Of a DNA stretch of 64,000 bases, positions 8,644 to 17,700 are shown piece by piece. Both the position numbers and the translations under genes were made by a program. Numbering within the stretch: position 1 is the first letter of the stretch; the number at the start of each line of letters is the position of its first letter. The DNA is taken from NCBI RefSeq assembly GCF_019402665.1, contig NZ_VSST01000029.1, positions 1 to 64,000 of the forward strand. The letters are read 5' to 3'. The notes beneath the pieces were generated by a model that worked only from the letters and a program-made list of their open reading frames with translations, made no database searches and was not told where the DNA came from. The DNA is from Bradyrhizobium canariense. GTDB taxonomy: Bacteria; Pseudomonadota; Alphaproteobacteria; Rhizobiales; Xanthobacteraceae.

Positions 8644-9402
8644 TCAATACCCGTCCACCCCGTTGAGCCGCTGCAGCCGCTCCTGCATCGCCTTCTTCAA
8701 ATCGTACCCCGGCCGGCCGAACCCGGCGTTGCGGCGGGCGGTGAAATCGTCCTGCTCGCGTTGAAGCGCCTTCGCTTCGCCTGCATTGCGGGCTTCGCGC
8801 AAAACGCGCGCGTTGGCGGCAAAAATCTCGCGGTCGAGGTCGGCGAGCTCGCGGTTGGCGCAGATCGCCTTCTCGACGGGGCGGCGCGCACCCTTGCAAA
8901 TGAAGCTGGGCTTGCCCGCGACCGCCATCTGCGCGCCGATCCGCTCGATCTCGCGCGCCATCGCCTTGTGATTGGCCTTGGCCTGCTCGTGGTTCGGATC
9001 GATCTTCAATGCCGCGCCGAAATCCTGCACCGCCTTGGGCTTGTCGCCCTTCCTCAGCCAGAGCTCGCCCCGCGCGTTGAAGATATCGGCGAGACCGGAA
9101 TCGAGTTCCAGAGCGCGGCTGTCGTCGGCGATCGCGCGGTCGACTTGGTCGTGCCGCGCATAAAGCCCGCCGCGCGCGATCAGCGCCTTGATCAGATCGC
9201 CTTTCGCCGTCTTCTCGTTGTCGATCACGGCGGCGCAGGCCGTGGCGGCCTTGTCGATGTCGTCGGCCGCGGCAGCCGCGAGGCACGGCGCGATGTCGAC
9301 CTGCGGGACCGCGGCCGGTTCGCCGCCGGTCGCGGCATGAGCCACGACGAACGAGAGCGCGAAGAGCACCCCGGCGCCGGACCATTGAATGAGAAAACGC
9401 AT
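8644..9402 (-). CDS. Secreted TPR protein with LprI-like C-terminus, short paralogue
   Basis: The 252-residue protein has a signal peptide (MRFLIQWSGAGVLFALSFVVAHA), two or three TPR units (RAIADDSRALELDSGLADIFNARGELW and the next) and an LprI-like domain (FICKGARRPVEKAICANRELADLDREI). It ends DLKKAMQERLQRLNGVDGY, matching the neighbour at 7127-8485. It is upstream of, and probably co-transcribed with, that paralogue across 158 bases. ATG 9402 is preferred over 9465 because it starts the signal peptide directly. Confidence 0.83.
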   Translation of the reverse strand: MRFLIQWSGAGVLFALSFVVAHAATGGEPAAVPQVDIAPCLAAAAADDIDKAATACAAVIDNEKTAKGDLIKALIARGGLYARHDQVDRAIADDSRALELDSGLADIFNARGELWLRKGDKPKAVQDFGAALKIDPNHEQAKANHKAMAREIERIGAQMAVAGKPSFICKGARRPVEKAICANRELADLDREIFAANARVLREARNAGEAKALQREQDDFTARRNAGFGRPGYDLKKAMQERLQRLNGVDGY

Positions 9403-9448
9403 GCTCGTCACAGTCGGAAAATCTTGGGTTAAGGTCCGGGTTGAGGTC

Positions 9449-9477
9449 TTGCCTGGGGGCCGCACTATCCATCATAC
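9449..9477 (+). promoter_or_regulatory. Candidate promoter for the CPA1 antiporter
   Basis: TTGCCT (9449-9454) and TCATAC (9472-9477) are separated by 17 bases, 54 bases before the chosen GTG start. It lies in the gap between the divergent TPR and antiporter genes. Confidence 0.3.
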
Positions 9478-9530
9478 GGCCGGATTGGTGCTAGCTTGTG
9501 GCGCCGCTCAAATCGGTTTCGGGGATCAAC

Positions 9531-11075
9531 GTGTCGACATTCGAATGGATCATCGTGCTTCTGCTCGGCGCCGTTGGATTATCGGCGCTGGCGCGGCGGA
9601 TCAAGGTCCCCTATCCGACCTTTCTCGCGATCGGGGGCGCGCTGATCGCGTTTGTGCCGTCGAGCCCGTCCTGGACGCTGGAGCCCGACCTGGCGTTGGC
9701 TCTCTTTGTCGCACCGGTCCTGCTCGATGCCGCCTTCGACACCTCGCTGCGCGATCTCCGCAACAATTGGGTTCCGGTCTCCACTCTGGTCGTCGCCGCC
9801 GTCGGCCTGACCACGGCCGCTGTGGCCTACGTCGCCCACCGGCTGATGCCTGACATGCCCTGGGCCGCCGCGGTTGCGCTCGGCGCCATCGTGGCCCCGC
9901 CGGACGCGGCCGCTGCGGTCGCGATCCTGAGCCAGGTGAAGCTGCCTCACCGCATGGTGAAGGTCCTGGAGGGCGAGAGCCTGCTCAACGACGCGACCGC
10001 GCTCCTGATCTATCGCATCGCGGTCGGAGCGATCGCAACCGAGCATCTGGCATGGAGCCAGGTCGCGCCGACCATGGCGCTGGCCCTGGTCGGCAGCGTC
10101 GTCGCGGGCCTGGTCGCAGGCCGCATCATTCCGCTGTTCATGGAACGCGTGAAGGAGGCCCCCAGCTCGATCATCATCCAATTCGCCACGACCTTCATGG
10201 TCTGGATTGCCGCCGAGCATCTCGGTCTCTCTGGCATCCTCACCATAGTAGTCTACGGCATCACCATCGCCCGCACGGCTGGGACACGCATGCCGGCGCG
10301 GCTGCGAGTACCTTCCTATGCGGTGTGGGAAACCATGGTGTTCGTGCTCAACGTGCTCGCCTTCATGCTGATCGGCATGCAGATGCGGCCGATCTGGACG
10401 CGCCTCGATGCGGACGTGCGCTGGGAATATTGCGTGGCGGCCGCCTGGATCCTGCTCACCGTGGTCCTGGTGCGGCTGGCCTGGATTACGTTCTACCGCA
10501 CGACGCTGCGCACGCTGGTGGCGCACGGCATCTATCACCCCAAGGATCCGAAGCAGGTCGCCTCGGCCAAGGGCGGCCTCATCATCTCCTGGTGCGGCAT
10601 GCGCGGCTTGGTTACGCTCGCCACCGCCTTTGCCCTGCCGGAGAGCTTTCCGCATCGTGACTTCATCGTCTTCTCGGCGTTTGCCGTCGTGCTCGGCACG
10701 CTGGTCGTGCAGGGCCTGACGTTGCGGCCGCTGATCCTGGCGTTCGGCCTCAAGGACGACGATCCCGTCGGCATCGAGGTCGCGCGTGCCCGCGCCGTCG
10801 CCTATCGCGCGGCGCTCGACGCGATCGAGGACGATCCGTCGGAGGAAGCGGAAATCCTGCGGCTCGAATATCGCGCCATCCTGATGCAGGCCGACGACGA
10901 TCCCCATGGCGGCATCACCAACGGCGAACTGCCGGCCGATCCCCTGCGCCGCCGCGGCATCGCGGCCGCGCGCAAGTCGATCTTCGAACTCCGCGCCACC
11001 GAGGTGATCGGCGACGACGCGTTTCACAGAATCGAGGAGGAGCTTGATCGCGCGGAATTGAGCGCGGGGGGTTAG
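9531..11075 (+). CDS. CPA1-family Na+(K+)/H+ antiporter
   Basis: This 514-residue inner-membrane protein has about 12 hydrophobic segments and the CPA1/NhaP-type motifs APPDAAAAVAIL and GESLLNDATALLIYR. The C-terminal 110 residues are hydrophilic and cytoplasmic. It should exchange protons for monovalent cations. The start is taken as GTG at 9531 because GGGGAT lies 5 bases upstream and the protein then opens directly with a membrane segment; GTG at 9498 is an alternative adding 11 residues. It is divergent from the secreted TPR genes and appears monocistronic. Confidence 0.88.
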   Translation: MSTFEWIIVLLLGAVGLSALARRIKVPYPTFLAIGGALIAFVPSSPSWTLEPDLALALFVAPVLLDAAFDTSLRDLRNNWVPVSTLVVAAVGLTTAAVAYVAHRLMPDMPWAAAVALGAIVAPPDAAAAVAILSQVKLPHRMVKVLEGESLLNDATALLIYRIAVGAIATEHLAWSQVAPTMALALVGSVVAGLVAGRIIPLFMERVKEAPSSIIIQFATTFMVWIAAEHLGLSGILTIVVYGITIARTAGTRMPARLRVPSYAVWETMVFVLNVLAFMLIGMQMRPIWTRLDADVRWEYCVAAAWILLTVVLVRLAWITFYRTTLRTLVAHGIYHPKDPKQVASAKGGLIISWCGMRGLVTLATAFALPESFPHRDFIVFSAFAVVLGTLVVQGLTLRPLILAFGLKDDDPVGIEVARARAVAYRAALDAIEDDPSEEAEILRLEYRAILMQADDDPHGGITNGELPADPLRRRGIAAARKSIFELRATEVIGDDAFHRIEEELDRAELSAGG

Positions 11076-11091
11076 ATCCGCAAACACCGCT

Positions 11092-11236
11092 GTCGTCCCG
11101 GACAAGCGAAGCGCAGATCCGGGACCCATACGCCGCAGCAAGTGTTTTGCGAAGATTCGGAGTTACCAGCTTCGCGCCAAACCGCGCCCTTTGATTATGG
11201 GTCCCGGCCTCGCGCTGTGCGCGCCTCGGGACGACG
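11092..11236. repeat. Palindromic intergenic element, family C
   Basis: Inverted ends GTCGTCCCGGACAAGCG and CGCGCCTCGGGACGAC flank inner GGGACCCAT / ATGGGTCCC arms. The design resembles family A but the sequence differs. It separates the antiporter from the next membrane protein, whose apparent N-terminal extension is only this repeat. Confidence 0.75.
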
Positions 11237-11289
11237 GTGCAGGGACGGTTTGCTTTGAACCAAACGCCGCCTCTCCAGACTCATCCCTC

Positions 11290-12060
11290 ATGACGACCCT
11301 GATCGACGACCGTCGTGTGCGCGCGCGAGATGCGTCGCCCGCACGATATTTCTATCTCCACATGGCGCTGGCCTGCGCGGCCACCGCCTTTCTCGGCTTC
11401 GCACCGACCTATTTTGTGCCGCTCGCGCAACGGACCTTGTCCGCAAGCCCCGTCATTCATTTCCATGGTCTCTTGTTCTTCACCTGGTCTCTCTATTTCG
11501 TGATCCAGACCTGGCTCGCCGCCTCAGGCCGCGTGGTCAATCACCGTGCGCTCGGCATCGCCGGCGTTTCGCTCGCGACCGCGATGACGATCTTCGGCTT
11601 CCTCGCCTCCGTCCATGTGATGCAGCATTCCGCGGCGCTCGGACAGAAAGAGGCCGGCATCGCCTTCTCGATCGTACCGATGAGCGGGATTGCGTTCTTT
11701 GCAATGGTGTTCGTGCTCGCGATCATGAACACGCGAAAGCCGGAGATTCACAAACGCCTGATGCTGCTCGCCGCGGTCTCCATCCTCGATGCCGCGATCG
11801 CGCGCTGGTTTCTCACTTTCCTCGCGCCTCCGGGACCGCCCGGGTCGCCGCCGGTGCCCGTCACCATCGCACCCGCGATGGTCGCTTCGCTGCTGCTCGT
11901 CGTCGCCATGGTACGCGACTGGCGCACCGAAGGCCGCGTGCACCCGGTCTACATCACCGGCACGCTCGCGATGCTGGCGGTGAAGGTACTGAACTGGCCG
12001 ATCAGCGAAACGGCGGCATGGCATTCATTCGCCGGCGGGATTCTGGCGCTGGCGCAATAG
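11290..12060 (+). CDS. Integral membrane protein, unknown function
   Basis: The 256-residue protein has about seven membrane segments. Conserved-looking histidines sit at helix ends (FYLHMA, VIHFHGLLFF, VNHRALG, HVMQHS, IHKRLMLL), reminiscent of heme- or quinone-interacting membrane proteins, but no family is recognised with certainty. ATG at 11290 is chosen since codons upstream fall in the palindromic repeat. A Pro-rich loop (APPGPPGSPPVP) joins the later helices. It appears monocistronic and is convergent with the SDR gene. Confidence 0.75.
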   Translation: MTTLIDDRRVRARDASPARYFYLHMALACAATAFLGFAPTYFVPLAQRTLSASPVIHFHGLLFFTWSLYFVIQTWLAASGRVVNHRALGIAGVSLATAMTIFGFLASVHVMQHSAALGQKEAGIAFSIVPMSGIAFFAMVFVLAIMNTRKPEIHKRLMLLAAVSILDAAIARWFLTFLAPPGPPGSPPVPVTIAPAMVASLLLVVAMVRDWRTEGRVHPVYITGTLAMLAVKVLNWPISETAAWHSFAGGILALAQ

Positions 12061-12061
12061 T

Positions 12062-12180
12062 GTCGTCCTGGCGAAAGCCAGGACCCATTGCCCCGAATGC
12101 TGATTGTTGAAGAAGCTGGAGCCGGCAGTCTTCGCCAACCGAGCCTTGTGGTAATGGGCCCTGGCTTACGCCAGGGCGAC
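12062..12180. repeat. Palindromic intergenic element, family A
   Basis: This is a second copy of the 3541-3667 element: the left arm GTCGTCCTGGCGAAAGCCAG is identical over 20 bases. The right arm (CTGGCTTACGCCAGGGCGAC) has drifted. It sits between convergent genes. Confidence 0.85.
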
Positions 12181-12190
12181 GAGCAAGGAG

Positions 12191-12997
12191 CTACGCCCCC
12201 GCCTTGCACGTGATCCCGCCGTCCACCACGAGCTCGATCCCCGTCACATATTTCGCTTCGTCCGAGGCCAGGAACAGTGCGGCGTTAGCGACGTCGAAGG
12301 CGTCGCCCATGTGGCCCATCGGCACTTGCGCATCGCGCGCCCGCCACATCGCCTCGACATCGCCCTTGGCGTAACTGGCGGCGAGACCGGCGGAATGCTC
12401 CACCATCGGCGTTTTCATCAGGCCGGGCAGGATCGCGTTGACGCGGACATGGTGGCGCGCGAATTCGATCGCGGTGGTGCGCGTCATCTGGTTCATCGCC
12501 GCTTTCGAAGTGCCGTACGTGACGTAGGAGATACCCATGTGGCGGATCGAAGCGATCGAGGAGATGTTGATGATGGAGCCGCCGCCCTGTTTCACCATCA
12601 CGGGGATGACGTGCTTCATGGCGAAATACGCGCTCTTGAGGTTGACGCTGAAGACGCGGTCCCAGCTCTCCTCGGTCACCTCGACCACGCTGCCCATCTC
12701 GGCGATGCCGACATTATTGTCGAGGACGTCGATGCGGCCGTAGGCCTGCAGGCACGCGGCGACCATCGCCTCGACCTCGTGCGCACGCGAGACCTCGGCC
12801 GTGAACGCGATCGCCTGGCCGCCTTCGTCCGTGATGATCTTCACGGTCTCCTCGGCGGCCGCGCCGTTGCGATCGACGCAAAACACCTGCGCGCCCTCGC
12901 GCGCAAAGGTGACCGCGGTGGCCTTGCCGTTGCCCCAACCGGGGCCGATCGAGCCCGCGCCCACCACCATCGCAACCTTGCCCTTGAGCCGACCCAT
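12191..12997 (-). CDS. SDR-family NAD(P)-dependent oxidoreductase
   Basis: This 268-residue classical short-chain dehydrogenase has a cofactor loop VVGAGSIGPGWGNGKA (a longer glycine loop than usual), DNNVG in place of NNAG, the catalytic Ser of INISSIAS, and the YGTSKAAMNQ motif carrying Tyr and Lys. The C-terminus has the usual SDEAKYVTGIELVVDGG. An AAAGGAG lies 6 bases before the ATG. The substrate cannot be read from the sequence. The unusual first loop and DNNVG place it in a subgroup distinct from FabG. Confidence 0.88.
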   Translation of the reverse strand: MGRLKGKVAMVVGAGSIGPGWGNGKATAVTFAREGAQVFCVDRNGAAAEETVKIITDEGGQAIAFTAEVSRAHEVEAMVAACLQAYGRIDVLDNNVGIAEMGSVVEVTEESWDRVFSVNLKSAYFAMKHVIPVMVKQGGGSIINISSIASIRHMGISYVTYGTSKAAMNQMTRTTAIEFARHHVRVNAILPGLMKTPMVEHSAGLAASYAKGDVEAMWRARDAQVPMGHMGDAFDVANAALFLASDEAKYVTGIELVVDGGITCKAGA

Positions 12998-13020
12998 CGC
13001 GTTTCTCCTTTATTTTTCTT

Positions 13021-13089
13021 GTAGCCCGGATGAGCGTAGCGATATCCGAGTCCGCCGCTCCCGGATGTCGCTTCGCTCATCCGGGCTAC
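13021..13089. repeat. Palindromic intergenic element, family D
   Basis: GTAGCCCGGATGAGCG at one end and CGCTCATCCGGGCTAC at the other are perfect inverted repeats. A related longer copy is at 39866-39952. It lies between the SDR gene and the DUF1850 gene. Confidence 0.85.
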
Positions 13090-13463
13090 GGATGGTCGCA
13101 AATCTTCATCTTTGTGACGTTAGCACCAATGGGATGACCGACAATCTCGGACAACGTCCGGCACTTGCCGTCATGGCATAGCCGCCATTCGCCAGCCGCG
13201 CCCGAATTGCCGAGCACCACCTCCGGCATCGGCGCACGCGCAGGCCTCCACTGAAACCAGCCGTCGACGAGGCGCGCCTCGGGCGGCGGCTCCATGCCGG
13301 GGCCGGTGCCCTTCACGCGTGCCTGCGTCAGTTCGAGCCCGGCGGGGGTGACGCGCCAGTCTTCCTGCCAGTCGACCTTCGCGATGGAATGCGTCCACAC
13401 CAGCGTGAACGCGGACAGCGCCAGCGCCTTCACGCCTGAGGTTGTGACGAAGCAGAGGCTCAC
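13086..13463 (-). CDS. DUF1850 protein of TAXI TRAP operon
   Basis: The 125-residue protein has one N-terminal hydrophobic segment and the DUF1850 core (ITHS-like VWTHSIAKVDWQEDWRV...LELTQARVKGTGPGMEPP...GWFQW). Members usually accompany TAXI-type TRAP transporters, as here. The start is GTG at 13463, which overlaps the permease TGA by 4 bases (GTGA). A longer in-frame start at 13505 would overlap the permease further. The C-terminal half has a Cys pair (RLCHDGKCRTL). Its role in transport is not established. Confidence 0.82.
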   Translation of the reverse strand: MSLCFVTTSGVKALALSAFTLVWTHSIAKVDWQEDWRVTPAGLELTQARVKGTGPGMEPPPEARLVDGWFQWRPARAPMPEVVLGNSGAAGEWRLCHDGKCRTLSEIVGHPIGANVTKMKICDHP

Positions 13464-15568
13464 ACCGCCTCGACCGGCGACGGCGGACGCCGCCGCCACT
13501 GCCACAGCACGATTGCCGCGGCGAGCAGGAAGCCGGCGGTGTCGCTGAACGGGAAATCGCCGAGCAGGCAGATCGCGGCACCGAGCGCGACCAAACGTTC
13601 AAGGAACGTCAGGCGCGTGAACAGGAAGCCGATGGCGACCATGCCGAACAGGGCGATCGCCACCAGGGCCTTCAAGGTCGCCAACGCCACCGCGCCGTAG
13701 AAGCCGAGCTTGGCTGCCATGGGATCGCCGGCCTGCAGCATCAGCGCCGGCGAATAGACGAAGATGAAGGGGATGACGTAGCCGGCCAGCGCGATACGCA
13801 TCGCCTCCCAGCCGATCTTGTCAGGATTCTCCTTCGCGATCGGTGCCGCGGCTAACGCAGCCAGCGCCACCGGCGGCGAGAGGTCGGCCATGATGCCGTA
13901 ATAGAACGCGAACATGTGGCTCGCGATCAGCGGTACGCCGAGTTTCGCCAGCGCGGGCGCCGCGAGCGCCGCCGTGATGATGTAGGTCGGGATGGTCGGG
14001 ATGCCGGTGCCGAGCAGGATCGACAGCAGCATGGTCATGATCAGCGCCAGGAACAGGCTCTTCTCGCCGAGGCCGATCACCCAACCGCCGAAGATGGTGC
14101 CGACGCCGGTCTGCGACATCATGCCGATGATGACGCCGACAATGGCGCAAGCCATGCCGACGGTGATGGCGGATTTCGCGCTTTCAGCCAGCGCATCGCG
14201 GCAGGCGCGCAGGGCGGAAAATCCGCCGCGCACGAACGCAGTGATCACGATCAACGCGACGACGACGCCTGCGACCGGCACGATCTGAAGGCCGTCGCGC
14301 GAGAGCGCCGCGACCACGAGCGCAAGCCCGATCCAGAAAATATAGCGGATAGCCATCGAAGGTGCGCCCGTCGTGATGGCGGTGCCGAGGATCAGCCCCA
14401 CTGTGAGCGCGAGGCCCATGCTGCCGGCATAGAGTGGCGTAAAGCCTTCGAACAGCATGTAGACGAGCGCTGCGAGCGGCAGCACGAGGTACCAGCGCGT
14501 CACCAGCGCCTTCCAGGCGCTCGGGGTCTCCGACTTCTTCATCCCGGTGAGCCCGTGCTTGCCGGCCTCCAGATGCACCATCCAGAAGGCGGAGGCGAAA
14601 TAGAGCATCGCGGGAATCGCCGCCGCTTTCACGATCTCCGAATATTGGACGCCGAGCGTCTCCGCCATGATGAAGGCAACCGCGCCCATCACCGGCGGCA
14701 TGATCTGCCCGCCCATCGAGGCCGTCGCCTCGACGCCGGCCGCGAACGCGCGGCGATAGCCGAACCTGATCATCAGCGGAATCGTGAACTGGCCAACAGT
14801 GACGACGTTGGCGACGCCCGAGCCCGAGATCGTGCCCATCATGCCCGAGGCGAACACCGCGACCTTGGCCGGGCCGCCGCGGGTCCTGCCGAACAACCCA
14901 AGAGAAACGTCGGTGAAGAGCTGGATCATGCCGGCGCGCTCCAGGAACGAGCCGAACAGGATGAACAGGAAAATGTAGGTCGCCGAGACGTAGATCGGCA
15001 CGCCGTAAAAGCCCTCGGTGCCGAAGGAGAGATGAGTGACGATCTGGTCGAAATCATAGCCGCGATGGTTCAGCGGTGACGGCAGATACTGGCCGAAGAA
15101 CCAGTAGACGAGACAGGCGCCGCACATCAGCGGGAGCGCCGCGCCCATCAGCCGCCGCGTGCCCTCGAAGATCAGGACGGCGAGCAGCGTGCCGACCACA
15201 AGATCGAGGCGCGTCGGATCGCCGTCACGTGCGATCAGATCCGCATAGAAGATCCATTGATAGAGCCCGCACAGAAAGCCCGCGCTGCCGATCAGCCAGC
15301 CGATCGCGCGGCCGAAATCGCTTTTGGCGGTGAAATTGCCGATCAGACCGAAGGTGAGGAGGATGAGGAATCCGACATGGACGCCGCGCACCACCTGGCT
15401 CGGCAGATAGTTGAAGGCCGCGACATAAAGCTGGAAGGTCGCGAAGGCGATGCCGATCCAGTACGCGAGCGTGCCCCACCAGCCCGGGCCAAAGCCTTCC
15501 GGAAAACCGTGTTCGAAATTGTCGAACTCGACCTTGATGGGCGCTTCGCTGCCCTCTGCCTGCAACAT
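13460..15568 (-). CDS. TRAP transporter permease, fused 4TM/12TM subunits
   Basis: This 702-residue inner-membrane protein fuses the small (DctQ-like) and large (DctM-like) permease subunits, the normal arrangement in TAXI systems. Features are the GSGVANVVTVGQFTIPLMIRFGYR stretch, EATASMGGQIMPPVMGAVAFIMAE, and LLGTGIPTIPTYI. It should import an organic acid or amino acid with Na+ or H+ symport. ATG 15568 is chosen because upstream codons lie in a palindromic repeat; GGGGAC precedes it. It is transcribed after the binding-protein gene at 15729-16676 and overlaps DUF1850. Confidence 0.92.
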   Translation of the reverse strand: MLQAEGSEAPIKVEFDNFEHGFPEGFGPGWWGTLAYWIGIAFATFQLYVAAFNYLPSQVVRGVHVGFLILLTFGLIGNFTAKSDFGRAIGWLIGSAGFLCGLYQWIFYADLIARDGDPTRLDLVVGTLLAVLIFEGTRRLMGAALPLMCGACLVYWFFGQYLPSPLNHRGYDFDQIVTHLSFGTEGFYGVPIYVSATYIFLFILFGSFLERAGMIQLFTDVSLGLFGRTRGGPAKVAVFASGMMGTISGSGVANVVTVGQFTIPLMIRFGYRRAFAAGVEATASMGGQIMPPVMGAVAFIMAETLGVQYSEIVKAAAIPAMLYFASAFWMVHLEAGKHGLTGMKKSETPSAWKALVTRWYLVLPLAALVYMLFEGFTPLYAGSMGLALTVGLILGTAITTGAPSMAIRYIFWIGLALVVAALSRDGLQIVPVAGVVVALIVITAFVRGGFSALRACRDALAESAKSAITVGMACAIVGVIIGMMSQTGVGTIFGGWVIGLGEKSLFLALIMTMLLSILLGTGIPTIPTYIITAALAAPALAKLGVPLIASHMFAFYYGIMADLSPPVALAALAAAPIAKENPDKIGWEAMRIALAGYVIPFIFVYSPALMLQAGDPMAAKLGFYGAVALATLKALVAIALFGMVAIGFLFTRLTFLERLVALGAAICLLGDFPFSDTAGFLLAAAIVLWQWRRRPPSPVEAV

Positions 15569-15621
15569 CGATATGTCCCCAACCGTCCAGCGCTTATAGC
15601 ATTGGCGCCGCGTATTCAGAC

Positions 15622-15708
15622 CGTCATGCCCGGGCTTGTCCCGGGCATCCACGATCTTTCTCGCCTGGCCTTAGAACGTGGATGGCCGGGACAAGCCCGG
15701 CCATGACG
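15622..15708. repeat. Palindromic intergenic element, family E
   Basis: CCGTCATGCCCGGGCTTGTC and GACAAGCCCGGCCATGACG are inverted ends about 50 bases apart, with small hairpins inside (CCCGGGcttgtCCCGGG). It sits inside the TRAP operon, between SBP and permease, where it could tune relative expression. Confidence 0.8.
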
Positions 15709-15728
15709 TCCGATAGTGACGGCCGACC

Positions 15729-16676
15729 TTACTTGATCAGCCCCTTTTCCTTGTAATAGCGGATCGCGCCGGGGTGCAGCGGAACCGGGCTGCCGCTGGC
15801 GGCCGTCTCGAGCTTGATCTCCTTGCCGGCCGCATGCGCGTTGGCGAGCTCGGGCAGCGACTCGTAGACCAGTTTTGTCATCTGGTAGGCAAGATCGTCC
15901 GACACGGCCGAGCTGGTGACGAGATAGTTGACCACGGCCGCGGTCGGCACGTCCTTGTCCTGCCCGGTGTAGGTGTTGGCGGGAATGGTCGCCGCGATGA
16001 AGGGCAGGCCGATCTTGTCGACGGTCTCCTTCGGTACCGACACCACCGTGATCGGGCTCGAGGTCGACAGATCCTTCAACGAGGCCACGCCGAGCCCGGC
16101 CGATTGCAGGGTCGCGCCGAGCTGTCGGTTCTTCATGAGATCGACGGATTCGGCGAACGGCAGATACTCGACCTTGCCGAGATCCTTGTAGCTCATACCC
16201 GCCGCCGCCAGAATCGCGCGCGAATTCAGCTCCGTGCCCGATTTCGGCGCGCCGACCGACAGGCTCTTGCCCTTGAGGTCCGCCAGCGTCTTGATGCCGC
16301 TCTCGGCGGTCGCGACGATCTGGATGTAGTTCGGATAGATCGCGCCGATGGTCCTGAGCTTGTCGAGCTTGGACTTGAAGCCCGCCTCCTCCTCGCCGTC
16401 CCAGGCCGCTTTCAGCGAGTCGCCCAGCGTGAACGCCAGCTCGCCGCGGCCCTGCTGGAGCAGGATCAGATTCTCGACTGACGCCTTGGTGGCCTGCACC
16501 TGCGTCTTCACGTTCGGAATCTTGTCACCGTAGATCTTTCCGATCGCGACCCCGAGCGGATAGTAGACGCCGGAGGTGCCGCCGGTCAGCACGTTGATGA
16601 AGGATTGCGCCTGCGCGCAAGGCGCCGACGCCGCCAGAGCAACAGCCGCGGCCACGCCGAAAATCGTTCGTTTCAT
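15729..16676 (-). CDS. TAXI-family TRAP solute-binding protein
   Basis: The 315-residue periplasmic receptor begins with a signal peptide (cleavage near AQA-QSF), followed by INVLTGGTSGVYYPLGVAIGKIY, the hallmark of TAXI proteins. Other family segments are GELAFTLGDSLKAAW, LKGKSLSVGAPKSGTELN and HPGAIRYYKEKGLIK. ATG 16676 starts the signal peptide. It heads the operon with the permease and DUF1850. The ligand is unknown; TAXI proteins bind small acids such as glutamate or 2-oxo acids in characterised cases. Confidence 0.92.
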   Translation of the reverse strand: MKRTIFGVAAAVALAASAPCAQAQSFINVLTGGTSGVYYPLGVAIGKIYGDKIPNVKTQVQATKASVENLILLQQGRGELAFTLGDSLKAAWDGEEEAGFKSKLDKLRTIGAIYPNYIQIVATAESGIKTLADLKGKSLSVGAPKSGTELNSRAILAAAGMSYKDLGKVEYLPFAESVDLMKNRQLGATLQSAGLGVASLKDLSTSSPITVVSVPKETVDKIGLPFIAATIPANTYTGQDKDVPTAAVVNYLVTSSAVSDDLAYQMTKLVYESLPELANAHAAGKEIKLETAASGSPVPLHPGAIRYYKEKGLIK

Positions 16677-16870
16677 GATCTTTCTACTCCCCAAACCGGC
16701 CGGGAAGTTGGCCGGATGAGGGGGGCGGGTCAACCCATCCAAAAGTCAAAACAGGACTGCGGTAAATGGCTGTCCTGGCTCGATTTTTGGGGAACTCGGC
16801 GGGTGCGGCGAGGTGGCGCAGCCAGGCACGCTCGAGCGAGAATCAATCACTCACGCGGCAGGTTCGGTGC

Positions 16871-16990
16871 AACCTCTCCCGCGTGCGGGAGAGGTCGGCG
16901 CGAAGCGCCGGGTGAGGGCTTTCTCCTCTGGGGGATTGCCCCATTGCGGAAACACCCTCTCCCCAACCCTCCGCGCAAGCGAGCAGGGAG
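16871..16990. repeat. Palindromic intergenic element, family F
   Basis: The sequence CCTCTCCCGC...GCGGGAGAGG with GCGCGAAGCGCCGG downstream is shared with 57056-57203. It fills most of the 349-base gap between the TAXI SBP and the secreted protein gene; nothing else is seen in that gap. Confidence 0.75.
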
Positions 16991-17025
16991 CGCACCGTCA
17001 CTGGCGAACTCTCTCTGGCAAACGC

Positions 17026-17505
17026 TTACTGGAAAGTCATGTCCAGGCATTTGGAGATGTCGGAGCCGAGGCCGGAGGAGATGATGATGCAGCCGCGCAC
17101 CTTCTGCGCGCCGACGTCGGCGGCCCAGACCGAGTAGCCGCCGGGGCCGAAGAACGAATTGGTGTTCGGCGGCTCGGTCTCGGTGGCGTCGAAATCGTAA
17201 TGGCCGTCGGTCTCGAAGATGCGCGGCTTCTTGGTGCAGGCGCCGTCGGTCTGGACGTTGATGACTTCCTTGTTGTCGCGGGTCAGCGCCAGCGAGACCT
17301 GGCAACGGAAATATTCCGAGGTCTTGGTGTTGAAGAGATATGTGTAGGACTTGCAGGTCGCGGTGTTCAGCTTGCCTGGGGCCAGGCCGCGGCTGCACGA
17401 AATCCTCTGGTTGTGGCTGAGCTGGTAATCATCGGCCCGGGCGGCCGGCGCGAGCACCGTCAGCAACAGGCCGGCGGCCCAGCAAGCTTTAATGACGAAG
17501 TTCAT
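17026..17505 (-). CDS. Secreted protein, unknown function
   Basis: This 159-residue protein has a clear signal peptide (AWAAGLL-type core, cleavage near ARADD). The mature part has six cysteines (ISCSRG, ATCKSY, FRCQVS, GACTKK, GCIII, KCLDM), suggesting disulfides in the periplasm, and aromatic-rich segments. GGGGAT precedes ATG 17505. It diverges from another small secreted protein at 17701. I do not recognise the family. Confidence 0.78.
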   Translation of the reverse strand: MNFVIKACWAAGLLLTVLAPAARADDYQLSHNQRISCSRGLAPGKLNTATCKSYTYLFNTKTSEYFRCQVSLALTRDNKEVINVQTDGACTKKPRIFETDGHYDFDATETEPPNTNSFFGPGGYSVWAADVGAQKVRGCIIISSGLGSDISKCLDMTFQ

Positions 17506-17700
17506 TCGAATCATCCCCTACCCAATGTTTTTGTCGAATTGCGTTCTAGACGGAAAGCGGAACATAGTCGCGCGGGGACGAAGGGAAAATCACAAACTGC
17601 TCGGCAAGACGTGATGCGCTGCGGCGCTTTCGCAAATTGACCTGGAAGCGCCGTTCGTGATTTGTTCAAGCCGGGGCGCCTCGATGGGGAGGATAGGGTG

